Shown: positions 1 to 12,544, numbered from the stretch's first letter. The stretch: 64,000 nt of DNA from Dactylis glomerata (GCA_007115705.1 QXEO01000234.1:2027375-2091374); one strand, 5' to 3'. Program-made: numbers and translations. Notes: a model not told the origin generated them from the letters alone.

Positions 1-1709
1 ACAATTCAAAACAATATCGAAGGTTGGGATAGTGACAAAGGTAAAGGATCAGGTATGAATTACGAGTTTGATTGCATTAAGTCTTTCGCTGAAACTGCTA
101 ATTTTCAAGAGCTTAGTGCTAAATATGGTCTTGATCCTCAAATTATGGTTGATTGCTTTAAAGCCTTTGCTTCCCATATGAATGTTCCTAAAGGAAATGG
201 GGACGTGTATCATGAACCTTTTAAGGATACTTGCATAGAAAGTGATATTGTTATTGATGATTGCAATAAACATGCTCAAACTTCTAATAGTACTATTTCT
301 TATAAGCATGTTAATTTTTGTGGAATACATAGCCTTGTGAACAGAGTTACAACAAGGAAGATTATTGCATCACCCACGCAAATGAAGAAACCAGCATGTG
401 GCTCAAGGATCTAGATGTGCTTGGTGAATGGGTTTGTGAGCTTTATCCTTTTCTTTGTGAATTTTGTGGTGAAAAAGGTCACTTTAATTTTCAATGCCCA
501 ATTAATCGAACGAGTACCGCAGATTTGTATTGTGATGATAAGATTACTCTCAATCAGCATGATGAGCTTACCTTGTTTTTGAATTGTGAAGAGATATCTA
601 GAAAGCTTTCTTTGGTTGACATGAATGATGTTGATATTAATAGCACCCTTCTTGGTTGTCATCTCTATTGTGCTAAAGATTGCCTCGCAAATACTTACTT
701 ACAAGATCTTATTAAACATGATGATTTGCCAAGCTATGATAGGACTAATAGATGTTTCGATCTTATTAATAGAGAGGAGGAATCCTCCAAAGTTTCTTCT
801 GTTGTTTCTGTCAGCAAGCCAGATTATGTAGAGAAGATGCCTTTTCCTCCTAAAGAATATGTGGAGAAGATGCCCTTCAAGTCTCTCCCTCCTAAAGGAG
901 AGAGTAAGAAGAGTAAGAAGAAGAAGAAGAAGAAGAAGAGGAGGAGTAAAAGGCGAGAGGACACGGTATCTTCCCCTAAGCGTTATGATCCTGCTATAGA
1001 TTATGATAATTCTGATTGGGATGATGTTCCTATGCCTATTACCTATGTTAGTGATCATGATTGGGAAAAGCACTCTACTTTTGATATTGAAAATCTTTTT
1101 GGTACCAATTCTAAGGTTAATAATTGTTGTACCATTAGTGCTATCCATGTTCCTTCTTATGATGATATGTTTGATGAGTATGCTTTGCGACATAGTAGTT
1201 CTCTAGCTTGTGATGATGGGTATAATATTTTCAGTTCACCTACTTTTGAGGAGAAAATTAGTTATGATTGCAATATGCCTCCTGTTTTTGATGATTATGG
1301 TGATGAGAATAATTATTCTATTGATTTTGCTCCTACTACTATTGTTCATGTGGGGAGTATTAATCCTTTTATGCATGTGGCTCATGATAGGGATGCTTTA
1401 TGTGATAGTTACATTGTTAATTCTATTCATGATGCTACTGAAAGTTACTTTGAGAAAGGGAAACATGGTTTGATGGATCTTAACAATATTGAGTTTCCCC
1501 TCTCTATATTGCAATTCTTGAAGTTGTACTTGTTTTGCCTTCCTATGCTTTTTGCTTTGCGCTTTCATGACTTGTCTCTTTACAAGACTATTTTTCATAG
1601 GAAGTGGTTTAGATTTAAATGTGTTTCATACATGCTTTTTGATGCTCTCTATTGCTTCAAGTTCTTATATGGCGCCTTTGCCTCAAGCTTTTATATGGCG
1701 CCCACATGA
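1..1709 (+). pseudogene. gag: gag polyprotein of element A, 5'-partial and frameshifted
   Basis: Gag forms the virus-like particle that packages element RNA in the cytoplasm. The frame is already open at base 1 and matches residues about 178 onward of the gag in C. A single-base loss near position 333, judged against C, shifts the frame; coding continues in the frame of 396-1709. A CCHC zinc knuckle (C-x2-C-x4-H-x4-C) lies at 456-497. A lysine-rich stretch encoded by AAG repeats (907-950) follows, then acidic, tyrosine-rich sequence. Compared with C, about a dozen residues are missing near 1213, and the C-terminal tail is longer because C is frameshifted there. Reading through both frames shows this was once a normal gag; as it stands it is broken. 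Confidence 0.85.
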
Positions 1710-4647
1710 GCATCTTTGCAAATTACTGCGCCTAGCTCAAAGGCGTTAAAGAAAAGCACTCTTGGGAGATAACCCATTGTTTATTTTCAGTACTTTTTCT
1801 TTTATTTGAGTCTTGGAAGTCATTACTACTGTAATGACCTCTCCTTATCTTGTTTATTTCGTTTTTGTGCCAAGAGAAGCCTCTAATTTGAGTGAGGTAA
1901 AGATTTGGGGATGTTGCTGTCCTGAAACTGTTTTCGGTGCTGCACCGTAAAAATTCGTGAAAATTATCTGTTTATCTTTTGGACCTGCGATTTCTTGTGC
2001 ATATGCCCCAGGTTATATCCAAACTTTTCTTAGTTGAACACTTTTTGATTTGAGCAACAGAAAATCCCTCAAAAATTCGACCTTTGTCAGCTGTTCAGTT
2101 TTGACAGATTTCTGCTAATATTTGTGTTTGGCACTTTATCGCTTTCTTTTGAGTTCTTTTGATTATGGAACTTTTGGGGAAGTTGCTACAGTAGTATCTA
2201 CTATATGTGGTGGTTTTGAGTTGAAACCTGAAGCAAAAAGAGGTTGAATATATGTTATGCTTACACTAATGTTGCTGATAGAATTGTGTTTAGTTTTGTA
2301 TGAAGGAAGTTTTCAAGTGTAGGGATTGGAGAATGATGAGATGAGTTGAAGAATGGACAAAAGCTCAAGCTTGGGGATGCCCATGCATCACCCCAACAAA
2401 TATCCAAGAAGTACAAGCGTCAAAGCTTGGGGATGCCCCCGAGGCACCCCTTCTTCATCGGCAAAAATCAGGTCACCTTTCAAAACACTATATTTTTATT
2501 GCTTCATGCACTATGTGTTTTTCTTGGAGCGTCAGTTGTTTTAGTTTTCTTAGTTGGTTTAGTTTTGTTTGCTGCAATAAATGGTTAGATCACATCATGT
2601 TTCTTTTGAAGGAGATGAACTCATTTTTCATTGCCAAGAACACTCTAGTTTTCACTCCTATCGTTTCAACGAGTGTTCTACTTTTTCTGCTACTGCTTTT
2701 GGTTTTCATTTTCGCCTTGATTTGCGTTCAGATCTTGTCATATCTTTTTATCAAGGTGTATTTTTGCCTCTGATCTTTATTGGTTTTCATCAAAAGAGGT
2801 GTTTATAAAAATTTCAAATGGTGTTGGAAAAGAGAAAAAGCTTTGTGCAAAAAAGTGGTACAAGAAGGAGCTTGTGTAGACTGCGGCTTAGGCTTTTTCA
2901 TGTCATGCTTGATGTCTTTTTGATAGTATGCTTAGTGGTTTTGCTGTAGCATGACTTGTCTCAAATAACTGAGATTGCTTAATGAGCCTTTGAAAAAAAT
3001 CATGCGTTGTTTTTATTGTATGGAAGCATTATTTTGGTTTTCTCCTTGATGCTTTATTTGGGTTGACTTGGCGCATGCTCACACATGTTAGGCTCTTACA
3101 AAGTCGCCAATAGCCTTCATGATCATTTAGTTTTTGACTTTTGATGCCATCTTATGCTTCTTTTAATGTCGCTTTGTCGCTTTGCATGATTATGGCCATT
3201 ATTGCTCTCTTAGTTTGTCGCTCCCAGTCTTTTGCTAGCCCTCGCCTTGTACTGAGTATGAGCTCTACTCGTGCATCCAACTCCTAAAAGCCAAAGTTTG
3301 CCATTGTGTCCACCATACATACCTACTAGCAATTTGCTATTCCAAGTAAATTTGACTTGCTTTTATTTTCTCTTCAAATTAAACTCTTACCAGTGTTATG
3401 CGAAATTCGGTTAGTAAAGCTCTCACGAACCGGAAGGCACACTTTACTTTTTCCTGTTCTTAAAAATTTGACATTGTGGTCTCTTATGTTGACTTGTTAT
3501 GCTTGCAAGTTGTAAGTTGGATTCTAGCCCAGCCATGCTGTCATGGGGCAAGCTTTCAACATTGCACTTCTTTTTGAGTTGATATCGTGATCTTTTGTTT
3601 ATGGATGCCCGCGGTGTGAAATGAATTGGGAATCTTGTGGGGATCATGGAGTTTGTATATGTGTTAGGGAAACGCCGGGCCGCCAATCTAAGCCATGCAT
3701 AATTCATGGTGGAAATTTGCAGCATACCCATGGTGAACATTCGACGACGCATCTCATAATAAAAAGCTAAACAATATAGCAAATAAAAGAGATGTCGAGG
3801 TGTTCATTGTCTGCTTGTCCTATCATTTTGGTGTGGGCTTGTTCCATGTCATCGGGCACGGAGGTACCCCATTGGCGGTTCTCAATGATATGCATATACT
3901 TACAATGACAAGAGCCTTGCTTGGGACTCTAAGTAAAGTACCATGAGGTTTGGGTACTCGTATTCACGGGACACGAGGTTTTCAACTTATGATTTGTCAA
4001 GCATATGCATCATAATTGTTCTCACATTAACTTTAACCATTCAAGATGCTTATGATGGGGGCAATGAGAGCTCAAAGCCGGTAAGTACCATAATTTTTGA
4101 AGGTTATAAAACTTGCAATCACTGCTTCCCTCTGCGAATGGCCTTTCTTTTACTTTTATGTTGAGTCACCACCTTCTTTCTTTATGCACCATTAAGAGAG
4201 CATAGTTGTCATTCTTAGTGTGATATGCATTGTCCCAAAGTTCATTGATTGACTCATATGATTGGTTTCACTTGTTCTTAAATTATTTGTATCTAGTCGC
4301 CCTCTTAAACTTTGAGGTGTCCTATGCATTTATGTTTTGCTCTCTTTGAAGGACAGGCTGAAAACCATTTGTATGTTTTTCCTTATGATTTGAACACACA
4401 TTTGACTTTCATTGTTTCATTATCATGATCTTTTGTTTGTGTTCATTTGCATGTTTACAACATGGTTGCTAAGTTTCTTATTGTCATGATTATATCTTTC
4501 ATGCCCATGTTTTAAGTTCTATTGATCCCAGCTCACCAATGCTTACATATATGATCAAGATTGTGTAGGTGCATGTCACCTCAAAAATTATTCTTTTGTT
4601 ATCACTTACCTACTCGAGGACGAGCAGGAGTTAAGCTTGGGGATGCT
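1710..4647 (+). other. Long 3' noncoding block and polypurine tract of element A
   Basis: This block lies between gag and the 3' LTR. No ORF here resembles a known protein, and the same block recurs in B (12545-15328 and 23676-23822), C (16872-19651) and H (48758-51332), usually with more than 90% of bases unchanged by eye. The real polypurine tract, primer for plus-strand DNA, ends directly at the LTR: aagcttggggatgc at 4633-4646. Two exact extra copies of that 14-mer lie inside at 2367-2380 and 2423-2436. The function of the rest is unknown; conservation across copies may reflect packaging signals or simply recent common origin. Confidence 0.8.
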
Positions 4648-6184
4648 TGATACGTCTCAAACGTATCTATAATTTTTGATGCTCCATGCTTGTTTTTACA
4701 CCATTTGCCTATTGTTTCGTTACACTTAGTGGCACTTTTATGCATTTTCCAGAACTAACCTATTAACGAGTTGCCACAGTGCCAGTTCCCTGTTTTCTGC
4801 TGTTTTTGTGTTTCAGAGTGATACACAGGAAATATTCTCGGAATTGGACGAAACCACATCCTGAAGTCTTATTTTACCCGGAAGCTTCCAGAGATCCGAA
4901 GAGGAGTAGGAGGTGGGCCACAGGGGCCCCACACACACAGGTGGCGCGGCCAGGCCCCTGGCCGCGCCAGCCATGTGTGAGGAGGCCCTGGCCCTCCTCT
5001 GACATCGCCCCTTCGCCTATAAGAAGCCTCGGGACAGAAAACCCTAAAGGAGTCGGAAATTTTCCAGAAACGGTTCTGCAGCTCCGCCGCCGCCATCGAC
5101 GAATTTCGGGGGACAGAAGTCTCTGTTCCGGCACCCTGCCGGGACGGGGAAGTGCCCCCGGAGCCATCTCCATCGATCTCCATCGCCGTCTTCGCCGTCT
5201 CCATCGACCTCACCGCCATCTCCATCAACCTTGCTGTCTCCTATGATGAGGAGGGAGTAGTTCATCCCCGGGGCTGAGGGCTCTACCGGTAGCTATGTGG
5301 TTCACCTCTCTCTCCCATGATGTGATCTTTATGTGATCGTGAGCTTTGTATCATGTTGAACAAGTACATGTTATTATTCAGATATTTTGTGTACTCTAGC
5401 AATGTTATTAAAGTAATCTATTCCTCCTGCTATGGTGTAACGGTGACAGTGCGTGCATCATGGTGGTACTTGGTTTAGGCTATGATTGTGATCTCTTGTG
5501 GATTATGAGAATAATTATTGCTATGATAGTTTGAGTGATCTATTCCTCCTTTCATGGTGTAATGTTGACAGTGTGTGCACCGTGTTAGTACTTGGTTTAA
5601 GTTGCAATGATTTCTATCTTGAATTGTGATCTGATTTGGATATCTCTATGAGTGGTGTTTGTCAAGTACTTGATGAACTTTAAGGGGTGCTTCTGTAGCC
5701 ACTACACAATGATTAGTGTTATTCACTAGGAGAGCAATTCAGAGTGCCTTAGCAAAGAGAAGTTATTTGTTCAGTCATGTTATATTGTTGGGAGTGTGTC
5801 CACTAGTGAAAGTATGATCCCTAGGCCTTGTTTCCAAGCTTTGCACACCGTTTACTTGCTATTTTGTTACTTGTTTGCCCGCAGCGATATTTATTTCACA
5901 TCATGTTTGCTACTTATAATCATCTATACCACTTGTATTTCACTATCTCTTCGCCGAACTAGTGCACCTATACATCTGACAAGTGTATTGGGTGTGTTGG
6001 GGACACAAGAGACTTTCTGTATCGTAATTGCAGGGTTGCTTGAGAGGGATAGCTTTGACCTCTAACCTCCCTGAGTTCGATAAACCTTGGGTGATCCACT
6101 TAAGGGAAACTTGCTGCTGTTCTACAAACCTCTGCACTTGGAGGCCCAACAAGTGTCTACAAGAATAGAAGTGCGTAGACATCA
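4648..6184 (+). repeat. 3' LTR of element A
   Basis: It starts TGATACGTCTC directly after the polypurine tract and ends GTAGACATCA, about 1,537 bp, matching the LTRs of C and H in inverted orientation. A TATA-like tataag (5018-5023) follows a GC-rich imperfect palindrome (about 4928-4982), as expected for U3. ORFs within the GC-rich part are not conserved as proteins and are not called. Confidence 0.92.
5018..5023 (+). promoter_or_regulatory. TATA-like box of the element A LTR
   Basis: The sequence tataag sits at the same place as ttatata in the inverted C and H LTRs and tataaa in the B LTRs. That is about 370 bp into the LTR and shortly after the GC-rich palindrome. Position and conservation support it as the core promoter; no transcript evidence is available. 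Confidence 0.6.
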
Positions 6185-7386
6185 CCCACGGAGCCAGAAG
6201 ACGAGACGGAGGGGAGGCTCGAGGGCCCCACACGCACAGGGGGCGCGGCCCAACCCTGGCCGCGCCCACCTAGTGTGAGGATGCCTCGGCCGTCCCCTCG
6301 ACCTCTCCTTTCACCTACATATACCTCCTAACTCGATTATATCGGAGAGATGGCGTTTTTCCCAGATAGACTTCCGCTGCGCTGCCACCATTAGAAATCG
6401 TGATTCAGAACCAGAAACTCCATTTTATCACCCTGCCGGAATGGGGATTTGGAGGAGATCTTCATCACCATCATCACCGACGCTCCTCCATCGACCATCC
6501 ATGACTCTCCCATCCATGTGTGAGTAATTCCCCCACTGTAGGTGAGGGGATGGTAGGGATTGGATGAGATTGTTCATGTAATTTGATATGAGATTGTTAG
6601 GGCATAGTGCCTAGTATTTTTTTTTAGTGCCTATGATATTGTTGCAACTTGTTGTGCTTAATGCTTGTCACTTTAGGCCCGAGTGCCATGATTTCAGATC
6701 TAAACATGTTATTATTTCTATGATGATACTTGTTGTTTATGGTCTTACCTACAAGTTGTATACACATATTGTTGTCCAGAACCCGAGGCCCCAAAGTGAC
6801 AGAAATTGGGATAACCGGAGGGGATGGCTATGATGTGAGGATCACATGTGTTCACCGAGTGCTAATGCTTTCCTCTGGTACTTTATTAAAAGGAGTACCT
6901 TAATTACCAGTAGTTTCCCTTGAGGCCCTGCTGCAACAGGCTGGTAGGACAAAAGATGTCGTGCAAGTTTCTCCTTGTGAGCACGTACGACTATATATGG
7001 AACACATGCCTATGATTGTTTGTACTAGGATGCTTTATCATTATTTATCTGCAATGCACATGTCTCATTGATTTCATGAATTATCTTATCCATGCAACGC
7101 TCGTACATCCATCCCTATGCCTACAGTATTTGTTCCTACTGTTTACTACTGTTACTATTACCGCTGCTATTTTACTACTGCTGTTACTGTTTCACTACTA
7201 TCACCACTATAAAACTGTTGCTACTGATAAACCACTGCGAGCAAGACTGTTTCCAGGTGCAGCTGAATTGACAACTTATCTGTTACGGCTTACATATATT
7301 CTTTGGCTCCCCTTGTGTCAAATCAATAAATTTGGGTTTTACTTCCCTCGAAGACTGTTGCGATCCCCTATACTTGTGGGTCATCA
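6185..7386 (-). repeat. LTR fragment G of another LTR retrotransposon
   Basis: The right edge reads ...tgggtcatca. On the minus strand this is TGATGACCCACAAGTATAGG, a standard Triticeae gypsy-type LTR start. The left edge stops where A begins, so the LTR is truncated there, presumably because A inserted into it. It contains the GC-rich palindrome seen in other LTRs here (about 6228-6279) and a simple (ACT)n-like stretch near 7135-7215. The rest of G, and D's own 3' end, probably lie left of the window. A solo LTR later split by A is also possible. Confidence 0.75.
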
Positions 7387-9487
7387 GGAAGACATCAAGC
7401 CACTGCTAACTCGCATCCAGGCTCTGAAGAGTGAAAGTGGGGGTGCGCTGTCAGGGACTCAGCTGATGTCGTTTTTCCTGCAACGGCGAGTCCAGCCTCT
7501 TCAGCATCGTGTTTCCAAACTTTGGTCATATTATAGCTTGAAAGATTCTTCTCGAGTGTCTAAAGAGGACATAGATAAGAAGGATCTCAACAAGCGAGTC
7601 AGATCTCTGACTACTCTCACCAAGGATCACGACATTCCAGCATTAGCCGCTGATTTCTTCGACTCCGAGCGTCCATTGCCTTTGGTATGCGCGTTTTCAA
7701 TCACGGGCTTTATTCGCCTTGTTCTTGTGTTGTTGCTACATTGCTGATAGTTTTGTGACTTCATTTTTGCAGGGCCATCAATTTCTTGTTTCTCGTCCTC
7801 CTCTGCCAGAGGAAGAACCTATTCAGGCTGATCCTATTTCTGCTACGTCCGAAGCCCCCGAGGCCGAGGAAAGCCAGGATGCAGATGATGTCGAAGATTC
7901 ACTGGAGGGAACTAGCTTGACTACGTTGCCTCCTCCTGCTCATTCAGAAGATCCTAGTCTAGACAGGAAGAGGAAACGTGTTGAGGAACTCATTTCTTCG
8001 AGTACCTCCGCTTCCAAGGCTGCTATCGGGGAGCCTTCTGCTCCCTATGAGGATGCGGAACTTTTCAACCTCTTAGACTCGTGAGTTTTTGCTGACTCGA
8101 AATTTCATCTAGTACTCGCTTCCCTTTTTTCCCGACTTATGCCAAGTCTTTGCTTTTTATTCCTTTTGTAGTGACAACGAGAACCCAAAAAAGGATGCTG
8201 CCACTGCTCCTTCTGTTGAGGCTACTACTGTCGATAAACCTTCTTTCCAAGAGGCTACTCCGGTGGTGAAGTCGAAAGAAGCTCCCGCTAAGAGGGTCTC
8301 CTCTTCTCGTGGCTCCAAGCGTCTGAAGAAGGCGATAGATGCCAGTACTTCCCTCAATGCCCATCGACGAACGAGCTCTTCTGATGATGTAAGTACTAAT
8401 CCTGGTGTTTTTCTTTGTTCATTGCTTGAACTTTCCTACTCATGTCTTCCTTTTGACATCTAATGAAGAAATTCGTCTCTTTGGGCACTGAATGTGTTGA
8501 ATTTTTGAAAGCTGCTCGAGCTTCTCAGGGTAATCTTCTTTCCTATGTTGTGTCTTCTGCCTGTCTCATGTGTCTTTCTCCATTTCTTTATTCGACTTTC
8601 TTTTCCCTTTTCCATGCTGCAGATGCTTTGGCGGCGGCCAATGCTCGCATAGCGTCCCTTGAAGCTGAACTCGAAGCTTCCCAAAAAGCCTGGGACATTG
8701 CCACTGCCGCTAAGGCCACCGCTGAGAAGTCTGCTAAAGCAGCAATGACCAAGGCGAAGAAAGTGGAAAAGGCACTTGCTAATGCTAATCAGGGGCGCAT
8801 TCAGAGAGAGGAAGCCATCACTAAGCGTTTGAACCAGGTTTCGGCTCTTGCTGGTGGTGAGTATATTTCTGCTCTTTTTATTGTCTGCTTGCTCATCTTG
8901 CTGGTGGTCACTTATTATCCTTTTTGTTTCTGCTTGCAGAGAAAATTGGGGTATCTTTGGCGCCGTTGCAGCCGGTTGATGAAGATCCTCTCATGGCAGC
9001 GGTGAATTTGCTTGAGTTGCACTGGATATCTATCCAGGAGGTCCTCAAGTTGACTCGCTGCGTGCAAACGTGGATCTTTGTCAGGTTGTGGCTGAAGAAG
9101 AAAGACGATATGCCTGCTGTTGATCTCAAGAAGCTTGCCGCCGTCTTTGACACCGCTGAGTACCCTATCTTGTCGATGAAGAGCCGATCGGTGAAGCGAG
9201 GCGTCGAAGGGGCTATTGCACTTGCTTACTCGCACGGCGAGGAGGTTAATTGGGAGAAGGTTAGCTCTTCTCATGGTCGACCTCTTTTGGAGCTGCTAGG
9301 TTTCTTTGAGAAGGCGAAGAAGTATGCGCCAGGCATCGTGTCGATTATCACCCCCTCGGTGGCTTCTTCGACTTCTACGCCAGCTTCTTCGACTCCTGCG
9401 ACAAGTGGGTCGATGCCTCCGCCAAATGCTGGTGCTACCTCTTCCACGCCTACTTCTGCCACGGAGCCTAATGCTGAGGTGGCGTAG
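7387..9487 (+). pseudogene. Antisense Transposase_28-type gene of D, 5'-truncated, six exon remnants
   Basis: This is the D copy of the gene complete in E. By comparison, exons are about 7387-7684, 7773-8080, 8172-8388, 8460-8529, 8623-8856 and 8940-9487, with GT/AG borders at most junctions and a stop at 9485-9487 after the residues NAEVA, as in E. The Transposase_28 (PF04195) core, encoded in E by the first exon upstream of this point, is lost; what remains is the middle and the alanine- and lysine-rich coiled-coil-like part. The acceptor of exon 4 (near 8460) has no good AG match to E and may be damaged. Function is unknown; in related elements such antisense extra ORFs are recorded but uncharacterised. 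Confidence 0.8.
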
Positions 9488-9660
9488 ACTTAGTCTTCCC
9501 TTGTAGTCTTCATTTCTTTTGGTGTAGTGAACTTATTTATATTTTGCCTGAGAATCAATCAGAGGACTTGTACTCTTTGTAAATACTTTTCCTTTATGAA
9601 ATGTCATGCTTGATTGAGTTTCTGAGATGTTTTCATTTTCTTTCCGTTGGCTTCCAACCT

Positions 9661-10105
9661 ATGCATGCTGGTGGGTCGCCAAGTCGTGGTCGCGACTTAC
9701 CGCCCACTGATATGTTCGACTCCGGTGCTCCTTTGCCTCCTCGTTCTTCTTGTCGATGTACTGAATATTTGTCAAGGATTGTGGACCTCGAAGGGCGTTT
9801 ATATTTGATGAAGCGTCAGGCAAAGATTGCTTTGGACAAGGCCAGCAAATCTTGCAACTTTATGAAACAGAAATCCACTCTTGAGGATAAAGTGTCAGGT
9901 CTGGTGGCCATAATCGTGCATCTTGAAGAATGCCTCCTTTCTTGTTGGTATCGTTGAGTCTGTCTGCGAAATGTTGTGATGTAAGGTTTCTTGTAGCCTT
10001 TCTCTTTTTCCCTTTGCTCCACTATTGTGGGTTAATATTCTTTCGTGCCTCAAGTACTTGCCTGGACCTCGTTGTTGAAACGCGTTGGGTTTCTGAATGA
10101 ACCGC
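9661..10105 (+). pseudogene. Second antisense ORF of D, first part
   Basis: An ATG at 9661 matches the ATG at 35310 in E (both begin Met-His). The part to about 9973 corresponds to the first exon, with a cysteine pair and a helical segment. A frameshift near 9940 and an in-frame TGA just before element B (where E has CGA) show the copy is dead. B inserted at 10105/10106 in the second exon. The piece continues at 25472 and ends at 46268. Confidence 0.7.
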
Positions 10106-11753
10106 TGATACGTCTCAAACGTATCTATAATTTTTTATGCTCCATGCTTGTTTTTACACCATTTGCCTAATGTTTCGTTACACTTCGTGGCACTTTTATG
10201 CATTTTTCGGAACTAACCTATTAACAAGTCGCCACAGTGTTAGTTCCCTATTTTCTACTATTTTTGTGTTTCAGAAGTGATGCACAGGAAATATTCTCGG
10301 AATTGGATGAAACAAGTTCCGGAAGTCTTATTTTGTCCGGGAGCTTCCAGAGATCCGAAGAGGAGTAGGAGAGGGGCCACAGGCCAGGCTAACACTAGGC
10401 TGGCGCGGCCTAGGCCCTGGCCGCGCCGCCTAGGTGTGAGGGGGCCTGGGGCCACCCCTGACATCACCCCTTCGCCTATAAAGACCCCCCGACGGAAAAA
10501 ACCTAAGTACCCGACAATTTTCCAGAAACACATCGCGATCCGCCGCCGTCGTAGACCCGAAGATCGGGAGGGTCCAGAAGCTCTTCCCGGCACCCTGCCG
10601 GAGAGGGGAATCGCCACCGGAGGTCTTCTTCATCGCCATACTTGCCTCCGGAGCGATGAGTGAGTAGTCTACCTTGGACTATGGGTCCATAGCAGTAGCT
10701 AGATGGTTGTCTTCTCCACCATGTGCTTCATGTTTAGATCTCATGAGCTGCCCTACATGATTGAGATCACCGTTATGTAATTCTACATGTTTGGTTTGTT
10801 GAGATCCGATGAATATTGGTGTTATGATTGAGTTGCTATACTGAAATATATCTTTTGTTATCTCTATGTTGTTTATGATCTTGCATGCTCTCCGTTGTTA
10901 GTAGCTATCTTGGCCGAGTAGTTGCTAGTGACTCCAAGAGGGGGTATTTATGCTCGATAGTGGGTTCATGCCTCTATTTAACCTGGGGGAGTGACATAAA
11001 CCTCTATGGTTGTAGATGTGCTGTTGCTACTAGGGAGAAAACAACATTCATATGCTCAAGGGCATATGCTTTGTTTACATTACACACTTTGCTTAATGCA
11101 ATTATCCGTTGTTCGCAACTTAATACTCATGGGGTGTTCGGATGATATCCCCGTGAGTGGACTATTAGTCATAGATGTAGTTGGATGGCAGTCTATGTAT
11201 TTTGTTGTAATGCCCAGAGTAAATCTCATAGTGATCTTCTTGACATATCACGTTTATCTTTATTCTATCAATTGCCCAACTGTAATTTGTTTACCTAGCA
11301 TGTGTTATTTTATCTTATGGAGAGACACCACTAGTGAACTATGGACCCCGGTCCTATTTCCATCATATTGCTATCACCTGTTTACTTTACTCGCACTATT
11401 TACTTTACTCGCATACCTCTACTATTTTCCACTCGATACGCTCATACCTTTGTTTCAAGCAAACCGGTGAGATTGACAACCTCATCGCAAGTTGGGAGCA
11501 AAGTACTTGGTTGTGTTGTGTGCAGGTTCCGCGTTGCAGCTAGCAAGCAAAGCTTGGACGAGGCACCATATATAAATTGTCTGAAGCTGTCGCAAACTAG
11601 CAAGCATCACCTTTAGTCATAATTGTCTGCTCTTCTCCTGAACGATAAACCTTGGTTTCTTAACTGAGGGAAAACAAGCTGCTATACTCATCACACCTTC
11701 CTCTTGGGGTTCCCAACTGGCCGGCTATTTACTTCATCAAATCGGTAGCATCA
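10106..11753 (+). repeat. 5' LTR of element B
   Basis: It begins TGATACGTCTC and ends GGTAGCATCA, immediately followed by the leader and primer site. TATAAA is at 10477-10482, about 40 bp after a GC-rich palindrome (10383-10441). The first 400 bp resemble the LTRs of A, C and H; the rest does not. Confidence 0.93.
10477..10482 (+). promoter_or_regulatory. TATA box of the B 5' LTR
   Basis: Exact TATAAA, repeated at 24194-24199 in the 3' LTR, at the U3 position expected for the element's own RNA polymerase II promoter. Confidence 0.65.
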
Positions 11754-11764
11754 AGCTTCTTTTC

Positions 11765-11781
11765 TGGCGCCGTTGCCGGGG
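11765..11781 (+). other. Primer-binding site of B, tRNA-Asp type
   Basis: The sequence tggcgccgttgccgggg, 11 bases after the LTR, is complementary to the 3' end of plant tRNA-Asp (established sequence ending GGCAACGGCGCCA). It primes minus-strand DNA. C has the same site inverted at 22107-22123; H has a mutated version at about 52296-52312. Confidence 0.85.
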
Positions 11782-11941
11782 AGAAGAGTGGAAGACCTCT
11801 GCAAGGGGAGTTTTTCACACACACATCCTTTATTTTGTTTTATTATTTTGCTTTACTTTATTTTTACCTGCATCGTTTTATATCAAAAACCAAAAAAATT
11901 AGAATCCTTGGTAGTTGTTATTTCTTTACTTTTAGTTCATC

Positions 11942-12533
11942 ATGCTGTTCCCTAAGTACATTCTGGAGGACCTCTCAGTAGGTAGTGGTTCAATTATTGG
12001 AAAAAGTAACATTGAGGAGTTCTTTAATCACATTAGTATGCATAAGGAAGTTGAGGAAAAATCTTTGGTTGGGATAGCTCCTAGTATTGAAGTTGCTTCT
12101 GCTTATTTAATTCACATGTTGGAAACTAGGTTTGCTAGTTTAATCCTTTTATGCAATACATGTTCCTTAAGCTTCATGAAATTGAAGATCCTAAAAAGAA
12201 AGCTTTTATTTTGGAAGCTTTGCGCCTAGAATTTAAAGATGTCGTTATTGAAGCTAGAAAAGTTCTTAAACATTTTAATAAACACGGTTCACCTATAAAG
12301 GTTATTAGTACAAACGATGAAGGGGCCAAAATACCTATACCTAGCAAGCTCTTGGGATTATGTGAAGCTTTCGAAAATAATTTTGACTAGATCTGTCCCA
12401 AAAATCTTTTTTGTGATTTGAGTGAACCAAAGCGTGATCACAAAGGGTCTTCTAAAACTTATGTGGATGAAATACAATGCCTTATTGACAAGACTTCTGC
12501 AGTTGATCTTAATGCTCCTTCTGATGTTACTTG
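11942..12533 (+). pseudogene. gag: gag remnant of element B
   Basis: An ATG at 11942 opens a frame of about 60 codons, then coding shifts frame near 12139. The shifted frame (12151-12390) ends in a TAG, after which recognisable coding resumes in phase to a stop near 12531. The protein differs from the gag of A, C and H. It is helical and charged, resembling the N-terminal region of gag from gypsy elements of Triticeae, and it stops before any capsid core or zinc knuckle. Two frameshifts or stops plus the missing remainder mark it as dead. The name rests on position after the primer site and overall character, not on a motif. Confidence 0.6.
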
Positions 12534-12544
12534 ATTCGCAATTT

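Larger units (their letters stand above)
1..6184 (+). mobile_element. LTR retrotransposon A, Ty3/gypsy, gag-only, 5' part outside window
   Basis: Seen: the window opens inside a gag reading frame. It is followed by about 2.9 kb of noncoding DNA, a polypurine tract ending at 4647 and a 3' LTR at 4648-6184. The same gag, noncoding block and LTR recur in C and H, so the three are one family. No protease, reverse transcriptase, RNase H or integrase lies between gag and the LTR, so this is a non-autonomous element that presumably borrowed enzymes from a relative. The 5' LTR and left target duplication are outside the window; the five bases after the LTR (cccac) are the expected right duplication. 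The family name (Sabrina, WHAM or similar Triticeae names are candidates) is not settled here. Confidence 0.9.

Noticed and set aside
4779..5265. Long Arg/Pro-rich ORFs on both strands in GC-rich LTR parts, repeated in C, H and B LTRs
   Set aside because: They lie in U3-R DNA, occur on both strands, carry shifts and stops between copies and have no protein motif.
7016..7747. A 243-codon plus-strand ORF
   Set aside because: It is a chimera of the end of LTR fragment G, the D exon and an intron; the true D exon starts at 7387 and ends at 7684.
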